A stretch of 64,000 bases of DNA. Source: Eutreptiella sp. 'Long Island Sound 2002'. Taxonomy: Eukaryota > Euglenozoa > Euglenophyceae > Eutreptiales > Eutreptiaceae. Location: contig OZ038401.1 of the NCBI GenBank assembly GCA_964036045.1, positions 33,532,397 through 33,596,396 of the forward strand, in the 5' to 3' direction. The notes under the pieces are model-generated. The model was given only the letters and a program-made list of their open reading frames with translations. It was not told the origin of the DNA and ran no database searches. The translations under genes and the position numbers were made by a program. Position 1 is the stretch's first letter. Every line of letters starts with the position of its first letter. This document shows positions 44,020 through 56,326 of the stretch, in pieces.

Positions 44020-47000
44020 ACGAAAGATTGGTTATAACTCTCACGCAAAATATTGCGATGCCCACACACACCCCTCATCATAACCATCAAACAACCCTTC
44101 TTTCCCACTATAATCACCTAAAAATGATAGAGACTTCCATCCCAACAATCAACAGGAGCCCTCAAAAACAGCGGGACCACGGTGTCGTCGGCATGGACAG
44201 GACTGTGTCCACGGGTACATGCTCGTGGAAACAACCCCATGCATATCTGCTTTTCATTTATGTGCCAACAAGCAAAAAGTACGACAATTGAGGCACCTGG
44301 AAGAGCATGGAAAGTGCAGTAGATAACTGGGCAAACAAATGGACAAGAAAATTGCAAACGGTGACTGGGATGTCGTGGTCAATGTGAAAAGGTGTGGCGT
44401 CATTGGTGCACTATCTTTTGAAAACAGGGGTTGTGCGTCCTGCCTTGTCAACATCATTGCACGCGACAATTTCCTGCGACCTGGAATCATATCTACCTCT
44501 GACATCTGGTTTTCGTACATTGCTTTCTTCAACCGAAATGAGTGAATGCAGTGTGAACCTGCCACTTGTTGAGCCAACCTTGGGCAAAAAGCGGCAATCA
44601 TACAACCACTAAGTAGAACACAGCATGCAATGTACGTTGCTGTGTTGCTGTTGCTCCTTGGATAAGGAAAAAGGTTCTAACCAGTCGTACAGGTGCGCTT
44701 GTGCCTGGGTGGCAGATGCAGTATACAATACAAGATTGGGTGAGCCTGCTTGTGTGTGGTTTGCATCCCCTCCCCCATCCCCACAGTATGCCAACAGGCA
44801 ATTGGCCAGTCAGCCCTCAGCACGTGCACATTTCAGCCATCGGCCCATGCGCTCCCATTCTATCTGGATTCCTTGGGTGTCCTCTGGGGGCTTGGGAACT
44901 CTGTGCATGTGGGGTAGTGGCGGAAGCTTTTGACCTGAGAACGAAATCTCGGGCAAATTGGGATATACACTGGCAGTTTGTGCAACCCCTACATCACGGA
45001 CACATCTTGAACAACAGCTGTGAAAAGACTGGTGCATGCCGCAGCATGGTGCGGTGCAATGAGACGCGTTGGGTGGAGATGCATGAATGGGGCAAAATGG
45101 GGATGAGGTGACTAAACTCGTGAGTCCATGGCGCGGAATTACGGCCCAGGAGCAAGACTGCTCCGTGAGCCAACCTGGATCAGGACCTGGCCGTCACCCC
45201 TGTCACCGACAAGAATTGCCTGATGGAAGAAGCAAGGGGAGAGGGGGCATTTAGGTGTGTAATGGTCCTGGTGTGGACAATCATACCCTTCCATATTCAG
45301 TTTGCAGCATACGCAGTAGCAAAGATATACTGCGACAGCACAGTGGGAGCACAGTGCAGAAGGCGTCCCTTCTCCAACGCTTGGGTCCCCCCGGCAGCTC
45401 TCAGAGGCGCTTGGACGCGGCTGCTGTTGCTGCTGCTGCCCGTCATGAAGGCGAGGAAGGGCGTTGCACTGAACTCAGGCTGGATTGCCAGAGAGACTGT
45501 GACTAGAATCAAGAGCTGTGTGAAATGCCATCTCCCGCACCAAAAGCAAGAGGTCTTTTTTCGGAGGGAGCTTGTCCACCAACAGCAGGAATCGCACCTG
45601 CACAATTCCTTGAAGGGCCGAGGACCACTGTGACTGAATAAGAATAAGGATGCAGAACCAAGAAGTCCCATGAATCTTGATCCTTTGTAAAGCCAGGATG
45701 CAGGGAATGGTCATGAGGGAGGTGGTGAGCGAAGTGGGGGTTGCGTTGCTTCATCCAGCAATAAGAGTATACTATGCCGTGGGACCAGTGCCGTGCAGGG
45801 CATGGGAAGCAGGTCCCTGTGGGTCTGTCCAGTGGAAACTTGAAACCGAAGAAAACATCAACAGATTAACAGGTGCCTGCAAACAGCACCCCAACCCATC
45901 ACACAGAGCCAGGAAACAACTCCTATTGTCCAACCACAGCGTTGTAGGCCGGACGTTGCCCTGGTGGCCAATTGCACTTCATCATCTGCGTCAGACTGGA
46001 AGGGGTGACCACAGTATTCTCTTCCGGTGCGGTGATGTTGTGCTTCTCAAACTCTGAACCGCCTGAGAGAGGCATGCGCATCCTCAACATTGTGCCCCCA
46101 GCCCCTGTGTTAACCTTCACCAAAACCCCCATTGTTCCTTGCTCCTTGCTCCCGGTTCTTCTTACCCACATCGCATGTACCAGGTACCATGACCATAATC
46201 CTGAAATAAGAGGCGCATTCATTCACGCGCACTTTGTTTTGGCCGCTTTGTGGCCCATTCAGCAGGGCCCTTCCCCAACGCAACTTCCCTCCTGGGGGGA
46301 TTGGTTAACAGTGGGAGTGTCCATTTGCACTATTTTCACCATTTTTGTCTCTTTTTTGGTGGAAACCCCTTCGCACATCTGTCCTGCTTTCCAGGTTGGG
46401 GCCATGTAGCCATTATGGGGTAACAGGAGTGCAAGTAGCCAGTCAGGGCTCAGATGCCCCCCCTCCCCAGGAGGGGTCAGCGAGTGGTGTCGCCCTTAGG
46501 GTCCCGTGTTGTGTGAGGTGACCAAGGCACAGCAGGCTCACCATGGGGTTCTGCTCCCTCTGGTGCTCCTGGAGCAAGGAAGTGCTGAGTGCACCCCAGG
46601 ATACCCCCACCTCGTCTAGCACTCTATGTAGCGCCACCTGTGCCCCTTTGAGTCAGTCAAGGAGCACCACAATTCACACAAAGCACAAATGGAAGATCAT
46701 TGTCACCTCTGGCATAGTGAAACAAAGGGGGAAAATTCCGTCCAAATGGCGTACAGCACATACAAGCACATACAGTATAGTCAGCGCTCGCCCGCCTCCC
46801 CATAAAAAGCGAAGCGGAAAGCGGGCTCGGCCTTCACAGGGAGGATAAACGACTAAAAAGCATTTTTCAAGTCAATATGTGCACATAAGAGAGGGGCCTC
46901 CTTGGGCCAGTGAGCCACACGGTCACCAATTTTTTCCCACGACATGAGCGAAGGGCTTTGGCAGCATACCATTAAAATCAACTAAATGATAAATCAACAT

Positions 47001-47810
47001 AAACTTTTGCTTACTGCATAAACAAGGGGTCAAACGGTGTGCACACACATCCTTGGACTACTCCCATGCTCAGCCCCTGCCTCCACCAAAAGACATTGCT
47101 GGAGAATGACGGCTATGTACTGATGGACAGCATTCCGGTTGCAGAATTTCCGAAGGTGCAGGGGCTCAAATCCGCAAGTTTTGTTCCAAAGATTTGTGAT
47201 TAGGGGGAACTTGTTGACAAGGGAGCCGTACGGCCTCTGCATGCGGTGCGTGCGACAGAGGCAAAAACTGAGAAAAAGACCTCTGATCCATAGGGAACAT
47301 CCCGGGGGCGGGGGCGGGGTGGGCATTGCTGCGGACACCCATCACCTGTGAATATACACTGCGGTCTGCCTGGAGGTGGACATATAGGGCTAGGGTAGAA
47401 TCTGCTAACAACCACACAAACACATACCCACACAGACCGGCCAGGAGTGTGCTTACTGGATTTTCCCAAGCTTGGAGGTGTCTGTACTCCCAACACGGTT
47501 ACCCACATGCCGCCACTTTAGCCCAAAGTCAAATAGGGTGGGTTTGTGCATTTCCATGTGCTGAGTTCAAAAATCCAAGAGTTTTGGCTCAACGAAACGC
47601 TATGTTCGAGATATTTCCCATTTACCGCCCAAAGCTTGTCTGGCTTGTTCCCAGCTCCCTTGCCATGCACCAAAACTCGCCAGACGGGCACCGAACTTCT
47701 TCGAGATCCGAGCCACTTCAGTCTTAGTGACTGTGTGCACAGGAGCCATAGAGGAGAGCACGTTGCAACAGGATCCAGCAATCCACCAAGTCACAGTGAT
47801 CTGCCACCAC
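44020..47810. other. Unassigned; possible exons on minus
   Basis: Possible minus exons: 45923 to about 46067 (after acceptor GCCTCTCTCAG, GGSEFEKHNITAPEENTVV ending at a TAG) and 47622-47728 (acceptor GTGCACACAG, donor GCG/GTAAAT). Coding-like minus frames also occur at 45.3-45.7 kb. None has a known domain. Confidence 0.3.
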
Positions 47811-47816
47811 GTAAAG

Positions 47817-47944
47817 TTGCATCCCACGGGATCCTGGGCTCTGCACAGCCCAGTACTCTCAAATTGGTAATATGAGGGCTGAAATTGGTCAATGTGTTTG
47901 ATCTCGGCTCTGCACAGCCAAGCATGACCAAAATAGAGAATTAG
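47817..47944. repeat. 128-bp direct repeat, copy 1
   Basis: GTTGCATCCCACGGGATCCT through GACCAAAATAGAGAATTA. Matches 48063-48190 at about 88-90% by eye, same orientation, 246 bp apart start to start. Confidence 0.85.
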
Positions 47945-48062
47945 GGTGTGTGTGTGGGGGGGGGGGGGGGTCCTTGGACATCATCAAGCAAGGTTGCACC
48001 AGTCAACAACAGTGAAGTTGCGGAAGTTCCAATAGGCACAGCGTCTCTGTAGCTCTAGTGAA

Positions 48063-48190
48063 TTTGCATCCCATGGGATCCTGGGCTCTGCAGAGCCCAT
48101 ACTCTCAAATTGGTAATATGAGGGCTGAAATTGGTTAATGTGCTCGATCTCGGCTTCACAGAGCCCAGCATGACCAAAATGGAGAATTAT
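48063..48190. repeat. 128-bp direct repeat, copy 2
   Basis: Partner of 47817-47944. Includes the perfect palindrome TGGGCTCTGCAGAGCCCA. Between the copies lies a 13-base G run near 47958. Confidence 0.85.
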
Positions 48191-48379
48191 GGGGTGCGCC
48201 GCTGTAAGCACTCTGCTGGACCCCCCCCCCCCTTTGACTTCCCCCCTTCTAGTGAGGCGCTTTTTGTGTACTTTAGGGCCAATGTGCACCTAGTAGGCTT
48301 CATCCTACATGTCTCCACATGTGCTATTTGTATGGGTCCCGGGTGTTCTATTATCTAACTTAAACTTTGAATTTTCGTG

Positions 48380-48840
48380 CGCTAGAAGGGTTCCAACATC
48401 CGTTGGAACCCCCTTCCAGCACCCGCAGGAACCCTTCCAGCGGCCGCTAGAAAAGGGTTCCAGCGGGGGTTCCGGCGCCGGAACCCCCCTTCCAACGGGT
48501 GACCCATAAGTGTTGTACTAGCATTGAGTCACCACCATAGGCCAAAGGCCCACCTCTTGCCACTACAACAATCACTACATCACCCCCATTGGGAGTGCTT
48601 AGTCCTCACACTTGAATTTCACCACTCCGCCCTCAAGTTCCGGTGGAACCCCCCTAACCCCAAAACACACCCCTAGCCGGGCTCCAACATATGGTCACCT
48701 CATGGGCCAACAAAAGTAGCAGCTACAAATGGGGCCAAATAGAACACTTTAATGTAGATATCGGCCGAAAAGCACAGAACCCACCCCCGCTAGAAGGGGG
48801 GGTCCGTTTACCCCCCCCCCCTTCCAGCAGAGCGCCACCA
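48380..48840. repeat. GGAACC-rich inverted repeats and palindrome
   Basis: Repeated GCTAGAAGGG or GCTAGAAAAG and GGTTCCA/TGGAACC blocks. 48465-48488 is a perfect 24-bp palindrome, GGGGGTTCCGGC followed by its complement. GCTAGAAGGG recurs at 48789 next to a C run. It may be one end of a mobile unit that includes the GC-rich block to the right. Confidence 0.6.
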
Positions 48841-49339
48841 GCGGCGCACCCGAGCATACCGCCTACCGCCGCCAACCGTATGCCACGTACCGGGATCGGG
48901 CATACTGGTCCCCGCCAAGCCGAGAGCGCTCACCTCGTGGCGGTTTCCCGCTGCCGCCCCCTGGGCCCCCTCCGACCGGAAGACGGCAGCATAGGGACGG
49001 AACGCCGCCCCTCACCACAGCGGCCATCAGTCCGGGGAGTCGTGGCAGAAAAACCCCGCGGAGCGGACAGTCAGACCACACTAGACGTCGTCGGGGCAAG
49101 CTTGGGGGGCAGGCCCCGATAAGGCCACAGCGCGAGCCGTACGGGTTGAGAGCGTGCCGGGGCGGAAGGGCAAGAGCCAATGACTGCCCTAGCACCTCCC
49201 CGTGTCTACACTGGTTCCCGAAGTGCCGGCGGCGATACTGCACTCGGTGCTGGGGGGCAGCAGGCGTGGCCCTGACCTGCAGGCCACTATAGGAAACCTG
49301 CACTGGAACCTGTAGCACGTTCGCGGGCAACTGCGCGAT

Positions 49340-49971
49340 CCGGCAGCGGACGGAGACCCCATCGCCTCAGCCATTGAGGCCGTCCTGGATCAGGCAGAGC
49401 CCCCGGGAGACGAAGAGGCGGTGACCGCTCGTCTCCTGTGCCGCACCATTGGCCCATGCCTCTCCGCCGAATGCCCCAGAACCCACACCTTTCGAGTCCC
49501 TATCACCGGCCCGGTGCCTGTAGTTCTGACCGCCCTCAAAAAGGCGCTGTGCGCAGCTCTGTCCGGTCAGGCCGGCCTACTTAATCCCGTGCCTGAGCTG
49601 CCCTTGGCGCAAGCCTTCCTCATTGTGGAGCTCTGGGTGTCTGCCTTGCTGGATCACAGCCACCGACTGAAGGATGACGTGTTGGTCTCCCCGCCGATAT
49701 GGACGGTTTTGATCTGCCGGTCCTGCTCACATCGTACCGGGACCCAGTAGTCGCCCCAGCGGGTCGCGTGGACGTTCTCCTCAGCTCCCGGCATTCCAGC
49801 CTACCTAAAGCCGTAGCTGTGCCACTCCCACGCCTCAGGGATGAATGGTGTGTGGTCCCCTGGCTCAGTTTTGACCTCTGCCCCCGCTGCGATCGGCCCC
49901 AGCTCCCGGTTCTGTCAGTTTTGAAGCAGTTTGGCACTGTAGTTACTGTCCCTCAAAATTCTGATGCCTAA
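49340..49971 (+). CDS. Unidentified GC-rich coding block, one frame break
   Basis: One frame, open to at least 49340 and with an in-frame ATG at 49421, reads DGDPIASAIEAVLDQAEPP, CRTIGPCLSAECPRTHTF, then TALKKALCAALSGQAGLLN and IVELWVSALLDHSHRLKDDV. After a frame change near 49690 another continues FDLPVLLTSYRDPVVAPAG, LLSSRHSSLPKAVAVPLPR and DEWCVVPWLSFDLC to a stop at 49970. Composition is clearly protein-like and GC-richer than its surroundings. No family recognised. A retroelement or foreign gene is possible. Confidence 0.35.
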
Positions 49972-49999
49972 TCTGTCGGTTCCGTCAGTTTTATTGCAC

Positions 50000-52900
50000 T
50001 TCAAGAATTGCAAAAAAAAACAACAAATATGCCTAAATTGTCAGTTCCGACGGTCTACACTAGCACACAACTTGGTAGGATGATGCAGGCTATGACACTA
50101 CTTCCACATGTTCAATGCTTGAATCAGAATCTGGCTTTGACATTGAAGCAAAATGCCAGCTGCAAAGAGATGCGTCCAACGTCAAATCAAAAGACTCCCA
50201 GCAAAGGAACTTGGTGGCTCATGGCGGGTGAAGACATGGGACAATGGAATGGTGACGTTTGTCAATCGGCATGCCACTACAATTACCATGGGGGCTGCAG
50301 GCGTCCCTGAAGAAGCGCAGGCGGCCCTCTTGGGCCGGGCGCGAGGGAGAAATAAACGAAAACATGACATAACAACGAAAAAATCAAACAATTCTGTGGT
50401 CTCCTAGCTACGCCCCATGCACCCCTCAGGGTTTCAGTCTTGGGCAAGAGGAAGCCACAGGTCACCCAACCCACAGACTCCCCAAGCAGCCGTCGGGGGC
50501 CCGGAGCACTGGGCACACAGAACTCCCCACACAGCGGCACACAATCACCCCCACGTCCTGCGCACGGACAGACAGCACCGCCGTAAACACACCAGTGCGC
50601 ACCCAGAGAAGCGGCACAACGGCCATGTGCCTCCCAACAGTGTGACCCGGCATGAGCCCAGGGCCCTCCATCCCCCCCAAGCATGCATGGACAACACACA
50701 CAGGCACCACAATATCTCCCTCGCACCAGCGCCTTGATGGTCACCAGCAGTCTGGGCGGCTTTGAGACCAGGCAACATGAGGTTGGGACCTAGTCGAGCC
50801 GTTGAGGTAACATCACACAGTGGGACCCCACCTTGGGTGCACACATCCCCCATCCCCAAATTTACAACTATGAAGTGAGCATCTCTGCTCTTGGTGCTGG
50901 TTCCCTGCATCAGCAGTATGCCACTGCCCATCTGTACCACTAGGTATTTACTCAATCGCAACCAACCCATTGGGAATTGGGTTGGGGGTGGTGTGCTTTG
51001 ATCTGGTTGTGTGATTGTAAAACTATATCTATTGCTGGAGATGCATATCAGACACACTCTGGCACAGTGTACCATGAGAGCACCTGTTTCAATGTCTACA
51101 TCCCATCGGAATGTGTTGACCAAAAGCTGGGGCCAGTCTCGATGGGGGCTCACTTCACAAGCAACAAAGCATACCTTCATGCTGCATGTTGTTGCTGCAG
51201 GTGGTTCCAAGGCAGCGGCCGTTGCTGTGGTCTTGCGTTTGTAGATGCTCTACAAATGACTTCAGAAAACTGGGTTCAATGAAATGCTGAAGTGCACCAT
51301 GGTCTCTACAATCTCTGGCAGCTGCATTGGCCTGCAAATGTTGTTGACGTGGGTGCCAAATGCCCTGAGCCCATGAAGCTTGAGCGGAATCCTTGAACAA
51401 CCAACCCCAGGGACACAAGATATAAAAAATCCAGCAAAATGCAACAGTGGCTGGAAATAAACTGCTCTCGGTGGCATACTGCCACAACGCTGACAATGCT
51501 CTTCCATCTGTCATAGGGTGGGAGACAGAGGGAGGACGAGGGTGGTGCGACTATGGGGACACTCTGTGAAACCATCAATGAGTGTATTCTTTTTCCTCAT
51601 TTGTGTCAAAGTACGCAAACTGGGCACACAGTACAGCAAAACCTGGCTCTATCGAACCTGGGACTGTGAAACTCAGCCCTGATCCAGACTGTATATTGAG
51701 GCTGAGCTGGTGGAGCAAGAGTCACAACGCACTATGGGCAGTGCACAAATCACCATGTACCACACACACTATTGACAGTTTTTCACGGTGTCCTTTTATA
51801 ATTGAACTCTGACGTAAATCCGGAGCATTATGAGTGTACACGAGTACAGTGACGGGTCAGAAATTTGCCCATTGCGCCTCGTGCTGTGCATATCACCAGG
51901 TTTCCCAGACACCTTCAGCTTCCCCAGACACCCTCAGCACTCAGTAACCAAACAGGGCCGAAAAACACTTCAAGAGGGTGTAAAAGATGCTTAAAAAATG
52001 TGTTTGATCATTGTGGATGGTCACAATCTCCAGAAAGAGGGGGGGAGGGGCTCAGAATTTTCCATGTTTCACTCGTTGAGGCCGAAAACCGCATGAATAG
52101 TTTGTGCACCAGCCTTGCCCTTGGAACCCCCGAGCACCCTATCACTAACATGGGTTGGAAAACACATAAAAGGTTGTAAAAGATGCTTTACAAGAGGTTT
52201 GATCATTGTTGGTGGTCACAATCTCAAAAAAATCAGCTTTGGATATTTCGATTTTTTAGCTGGCAAGGCTAAAAACTGACTGCCTCAGCAATTGGTGCAC
52301 GAGCTTATGCAATGCAAAAAATGTTCCAGTGCAAATTGTGATTTTCGAGACTTCCAAACGAGCCATGTCCAGCCACCATACTACAGGATCCCTAAGGCGC
52401 CGAGAACACATTCTGCCCTTGTCTCAACAAATGGCCATCCCACACCGCACAGACTTGCCAATCGAAAAATTGTTTTCGGCTCAAGCTTAGTCGAGTGTGG
52501 CACGTTCGTATGCAACAATGACAAGCCGATATTGCCCCCCTCCCCGGAATCACCCTTCCAATGGCCTATTTGATCCTTGTGAGTGGTCACAGTATCAAAA
52601 TGGGAGTGGGAATTTTGATTTTTTTTTGAGCTGTTGAGGCTGAAAATGGTCTCTCAATCTCCGGAGACAACCCTCCACAACCTGATGAAACCCTTAACAA
52701 TCCTCAGCCACCGTTAGCAGTGTTGCGCTGCATGACTCTCCGCAATGAACTGTGAGGCATGATGTGAATTGCACACCGGATGTTTCTTTAGACTACTGGG
52801 AGCATAGCAAAAAAAAAAAGAAATCTTCCAGGACAAAAGTAACAGGGCCGTCGACTTAGGTACAGATGAAAAAATGGTGCGCCCTGGAATCATCCTGAAC

Positions 52901-53310
52901 AGGGGACACACTGTTGCCAACTTAGAACAACGTTGAGCTGTCAAGGACCTGCCAGACAAGGAGAGATCAGCCCGATGCACCCCGGCCCCACCTATGACGC
53001 CCAGCCTACGCTGGGGCCAAATGCCACCCTACCCACAACCTGGGGCCCAACGTCGACCCCAACACCGCACATGGGGGCCTGGCTCAAACAACGAGGTCTG
53101 CGACGATCGGCCATCCTCAACAGCAAGAGCTGAACCTTGTATCACCATCAGTTACCAGCACTTCCACACAATGAGCAACACCATCAGCAACGCCAAGCCC
53201 CACGCTAATTCCTACAGCTCTCCCACACCAGACTCTCACACTCAGACCCAACAGCATTGGCAACGCCATCGGCAACTACTCGGAGACACCCCCACCAGTG
53301 CAAGCGGGTT
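50000..53310. other. Unassigned with degenerate tandem repeats
   Basis: Minus frames at 50.5-51.5 kb contain plausible mini-exons (acceptor CCCCAG, LLVNTFRWDVDIET, donor CAG/GTGCTC), but no protein family emerged. Degenerate repeats lie at 51960-52655. Confidence 0.3.
51960..52655. repeat. Degenerate direct repeats (TTTGATCATTG ... GGTCACAATCTC)
   Basis: Three related units start near 51997, 52197 and 52567, each with TTTGATC-TTG-G--TGGTCACA-T and a following GAGGC(C/T)GAAAA-type phrase. The first two also share GGTTGTAAAAGATGCTT-like leaders. Spacing is irregular (200 and 370 bp). Confidence 0.6.
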
Positions 53311-53320
53311 AATGTAGCCA

Positions 53321-54755
53321 TTAGAGGAAAAGACACATATGTGGTACCTCTGCCGATTTTTCAGCCTTGGCTCCTGCCTGCAAGAAATGCAGCATGTCCT
53401 TGGCAACTTCGCTAAGCCTTGGGGCCTCCCCAGCGGCCTCTCCATGCAGTGCAGTTGTGTCCAAGTGCACGCCTGTGTTCACGGTCTTGTGGGCAGCCGT
53501 GTGCAACGCCTTGTCGAGTTGCCGCAAACAGCTCTCCATCACTTCAATCTTGTAAGAAGTGTAAATTTCCTGCAAATGCTTCCCGGTGCGCCACGGGGGT
53601 ATTGTGATGCCCAACATGAGGAAAGACTCCTGAGACAGGACCCAACAGAATAGAAATGGAAGTTAATCAACGCTCTCACCAGCCTCAAGAACAGCTGATG
53701 TGGGTCCAGGGTAGCTCTAGGGTACTCTGTTGTGGTTCAATTGAACTCCGTTGTAGGGGCGTTGTGCATCTGTGTGTGCGCGCGCGCGCGTGTGGGGGGG
53801 GGGGACGAAACGCGCCTATGCCAGCGTGATTTTGTGATTTGTTTCCATTTGACTCATCACTTGACTGTGCCCTGGTACTGACGAGATACAATTGACGCTC
53901 AGACTGCGTCATCGCCTTGCCTACATGGCTCAGAAGCTCAGGACACCTGCTCCTGCCCTTCTGTGTCTGACCTCGAACATGGTAACCACACGTGGCGTTT
54001 GCCAGCGCTGCGCGGTTGCCCTCTAGTGCTGGCTCTTTGTGCGCAGGTTTCATGAGGAAAGCCATCACCCTGCCTGAGGCCCCGCCAGTGGCTGCCTACG
54101 CTTGGCTTGCGGTGTACCTCCTGGAGTTTGCGTGCTTGCTAGACAACCGCATTTGTCTTGTGGGGGACCGCGGGTGCCCAATATGACCCCTGGCACGAAC
54201 CTCTCACCCCCTTGCTGTACATGCGGTGCACTTTGTTCTCATGTGGCGTCACAGATCCAAGCTTCTGTGGTGTCGTAGTCTCTGGCTTCCTGCACCTTTT
54301 GGGCCTTTTGGCATGAATGTACTGCTCCGTGCAGCGCGATTATTGTAGTTTCCTGTCATGTAGTGTTGCAGCCACCAGAATACCAGAGCGCTCATGGTCG
54401 ACTGACCACAAATGACGGCTGAACGGCAACGACCAGACTAGGGCCCTGGGGTCTCTGCAGCACCAAACAAAACAGACCAAGACTTTCGTACCTTCCCGAA
54501 AACCTCAGCTCCTCACCAGGCCCGTACCTGGACGATGGATGAGCACCATGACAGGCACTTTGCCAGGTTGGAGTGAGTGCCAACAAACGCCTTTGGAAGA
54601 CTCTTCAGAAGGCCCTTCAGGCGACGGGACTGCCGGGCCGCCTGAAACTTCTCGTTAAAATTCAGATCAACAATGTACAGAACGTTTTTGGAGGGCGGTG
54701 TCACGAGCAGAAACGGGCTGCTGGCAAAGGGCGAGCGCGACTGGGGGATACACAT
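53321..54755 (-). CDS. PDDEXK_6 / DUF506 family protein, three exons
   Basis: Three exons join in phase 0. Exon A is 54755-54528 (acceptor CACGTGCAG, donor CAG/GTACGG): LYIVDLNFNEKFQAARQ, then LKGLLKSLPKAFVGTHSNLA. Exon B is 53960-53883 (acceptor GACACAG, donor CTC/GTCAGT): CPELLSHVGKAMTQSERQ. Exon C is 53629-53321 (acceptor CTGTCTCAG): ESFLMLGITIPPWRTGKHLQ and a helical tail to the stop. The order matches plant DUF506 proteins ('+VD+-F---FE-AR', 'LL-SLP--FVG', 'S------+-+PPWR----L'). The family is predicted to have a PD-(D/E)XK nuclease-like fold with no clear activity. N-terminal exons upstream were not identified. Confidence 0.65.
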
Positions 54756-54759
54756 CTGC

Positions 54760-55500
54760 ACGTGCCATGTGGAGATGTTGAGGATGTACAGCAGCGCAAT
54801 TTGCGTAGCCTTTGCACAAGTGAAAGTCGAGGTGACTTCATCCACCAAATGACCTGCATACGACAGGACACACAGACGGACCTGTTGTAGATGGGACCCA
54901 TCCGATTTCCCGTGCTTAAATGGGTTCCTTGCTGTCCATCTGGCCTTTGTCCGGGCTGGGTGGGTCCACAAGGGCATAAAGGACGTCGGTACATAAAATC
55001 GGGACAGCTGCAGGCACGTATTCACATCAGTGGGGGGCAAATCCGCAAGGGCATAAGGGGCGGCCGGGGGATACAGGAAACACAACGACAAGCACATTTT
55101 CTAATCAGGTTGACATGTCCACTTGCGGAAAATGTAGACAATGTAGACCTGCGGATGCATACTGACCTTGCTCAACAAAGCCATGCACGAAGAGCTTCAG
55201 AATACGGTTTACTCGGAGGGATCTAACTTTGGCACATGGTTTCGTGGCACCCTCCAGGAGGCCCTCACTCAAGGGGAGGACGCACGCACTCGCCACGACC
55301 AGGACACCCAGGACCCTGTCAGCCATCATTCAGGAGGGAGATATTGGCAGGAAAGAGGCGAGGGGTACTGTAAAGGTACCCAGGGGGGTTGGGGAGGCTG
55401 AGGGGTTGGAGTTCCCAGAATCCAACACGCCCAGTACTCATCCACCCAATGACCCACCCAACTTGAACCCAGCTTCTTCCAACGAAAAGCTGTGCGATTG
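54760..55500. other. Probable intron/5' region with a signal-like frame
   Basis: A minus frame from ATG near 55329 reads MMADRVLGVLVVASACVLPL and continues to a donor-like CAAG/GTCAGT near 55155. It resembles a signal peptide or anchor and could be a first exon, but its phase does not connect to the DUF506 exons by any junction I could find. Confidence 0.25.
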
Positions 55501-55511
55501 GGCGCCAATAC

Positions 55512-56022
55512 CTTCCTGCGCAACGACACCATGCATCTGAGACATACGCAGGCACGACACACCCAAATGGACCAGATGCTGGTTCATGGGGTCCTTCCGT
55601 TGCTTCACATGGCGGACCTGCTGCCCTCTGCCCTGCTGCTCCTCAAACACAACTTTGTCGTGCCGCGCCGCCAGCGCCTTCCAAAAGGCCGAGGTGGCGC
55701 TTTCACGCCGTGAGGCTGTGCTCTCTTCCACAACATCTGTGATGCCCTCCAGCCACTCAAGGTATTTCGACTTCTCCATCTCCTCCTGCAGCCATTCCAT
55801 ATCTTGTTTAGCGCTCTTCAGCACCTGGGGAAAAGGTGGTCCAAACCTCACTGCCAAGACTCGTATCCTGGGACCCCGGCAGCAGGAGATTGGAGTTGTG
55901 TACTTTGTCCCCGTTGACAGGTTCTCCACTTTGTTGCAGACCTGCTGACTAGGGTATTATTACCTTCTGCACATCCTGCCACAACGCAATACTGAAAAAT
56001 GTGCCCACTGCAAAGGTTGTTG
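55512..56022 (-). CDS. Two exons of a membrane/coiled-coil protein
   Basis: Exon 56022-55964 (acceptor GTTTTCAG, donor AAG/GTAATA) encodes TTFAVGTFFSIALWQDVQK, a hydrophobic helix. Exon 55824-55512 (acceptor TTTTCCCCAG, donor AAG/GTATTG) continues in phase: VLKSAKQDMEWLQEEMEKSK, YLEWLEGITDVVEES, then a charged helix FWKALAARHDKVVFEEQQGR. The phase match across the junction supports the pair. It may be the same gene as the RING-like exon just upstream, but the phases of those two do not fit directly, so a further exon would be needed. Family unknown. Confidence 0.45.
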
Positions 56023-56119
56023 CTGAAAACAGTGAGGTAATTCGCACTCATCCTCAGCAACCTCAGTGGTTTTACCTTGGTGCGGGGCTATCAAACAATA
56101 ATTAACAACAACAATATAC

Positions 56120-56326
56120 CTCAATGGTGTTGTGTCCCCGCTGCGACCCTTCGGCCACCTTCGTCACTGACGTCACCGACTGGTCTTCTACTGATGAATC
56201 CGCCTGGAGGCTCAGATTCATATCGCACATCTTGCACAGCAGCTGCGACCCATCCATGCAGACGTGGCAAAGGGCATGGCCACACCTCAGGAGAATCATC
56301 TGGCTCGCTCCTGAGTCTCGAACTGC
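56120..56326 (-). CDS. RING-finger-like exon
   Basis: The 69-codon exon lies between acceptor TTTCTCTTTCAG and donor GAG/GTATAT, and is open only in this useful frame. It reads MILLRCGHALCHVCMDGSQL then LCKMC: C-G-H-x2-C-x2-C-x7-C-x2-C is the second half of a RING zinc finger, found in ubiquitin ligases. The first Cys pair should be in a preceding exon, which I could not identify. The tail is Ser/Val-rich. Confidence 0.45.

Noticed and set aside
55105-55329. Secreted protein first exon of the DUF506 gene
   Set aside because: The leader looks signal-like, but no in-phase junction connects it to the DUF506 exons, and that family is not known to be secreted.
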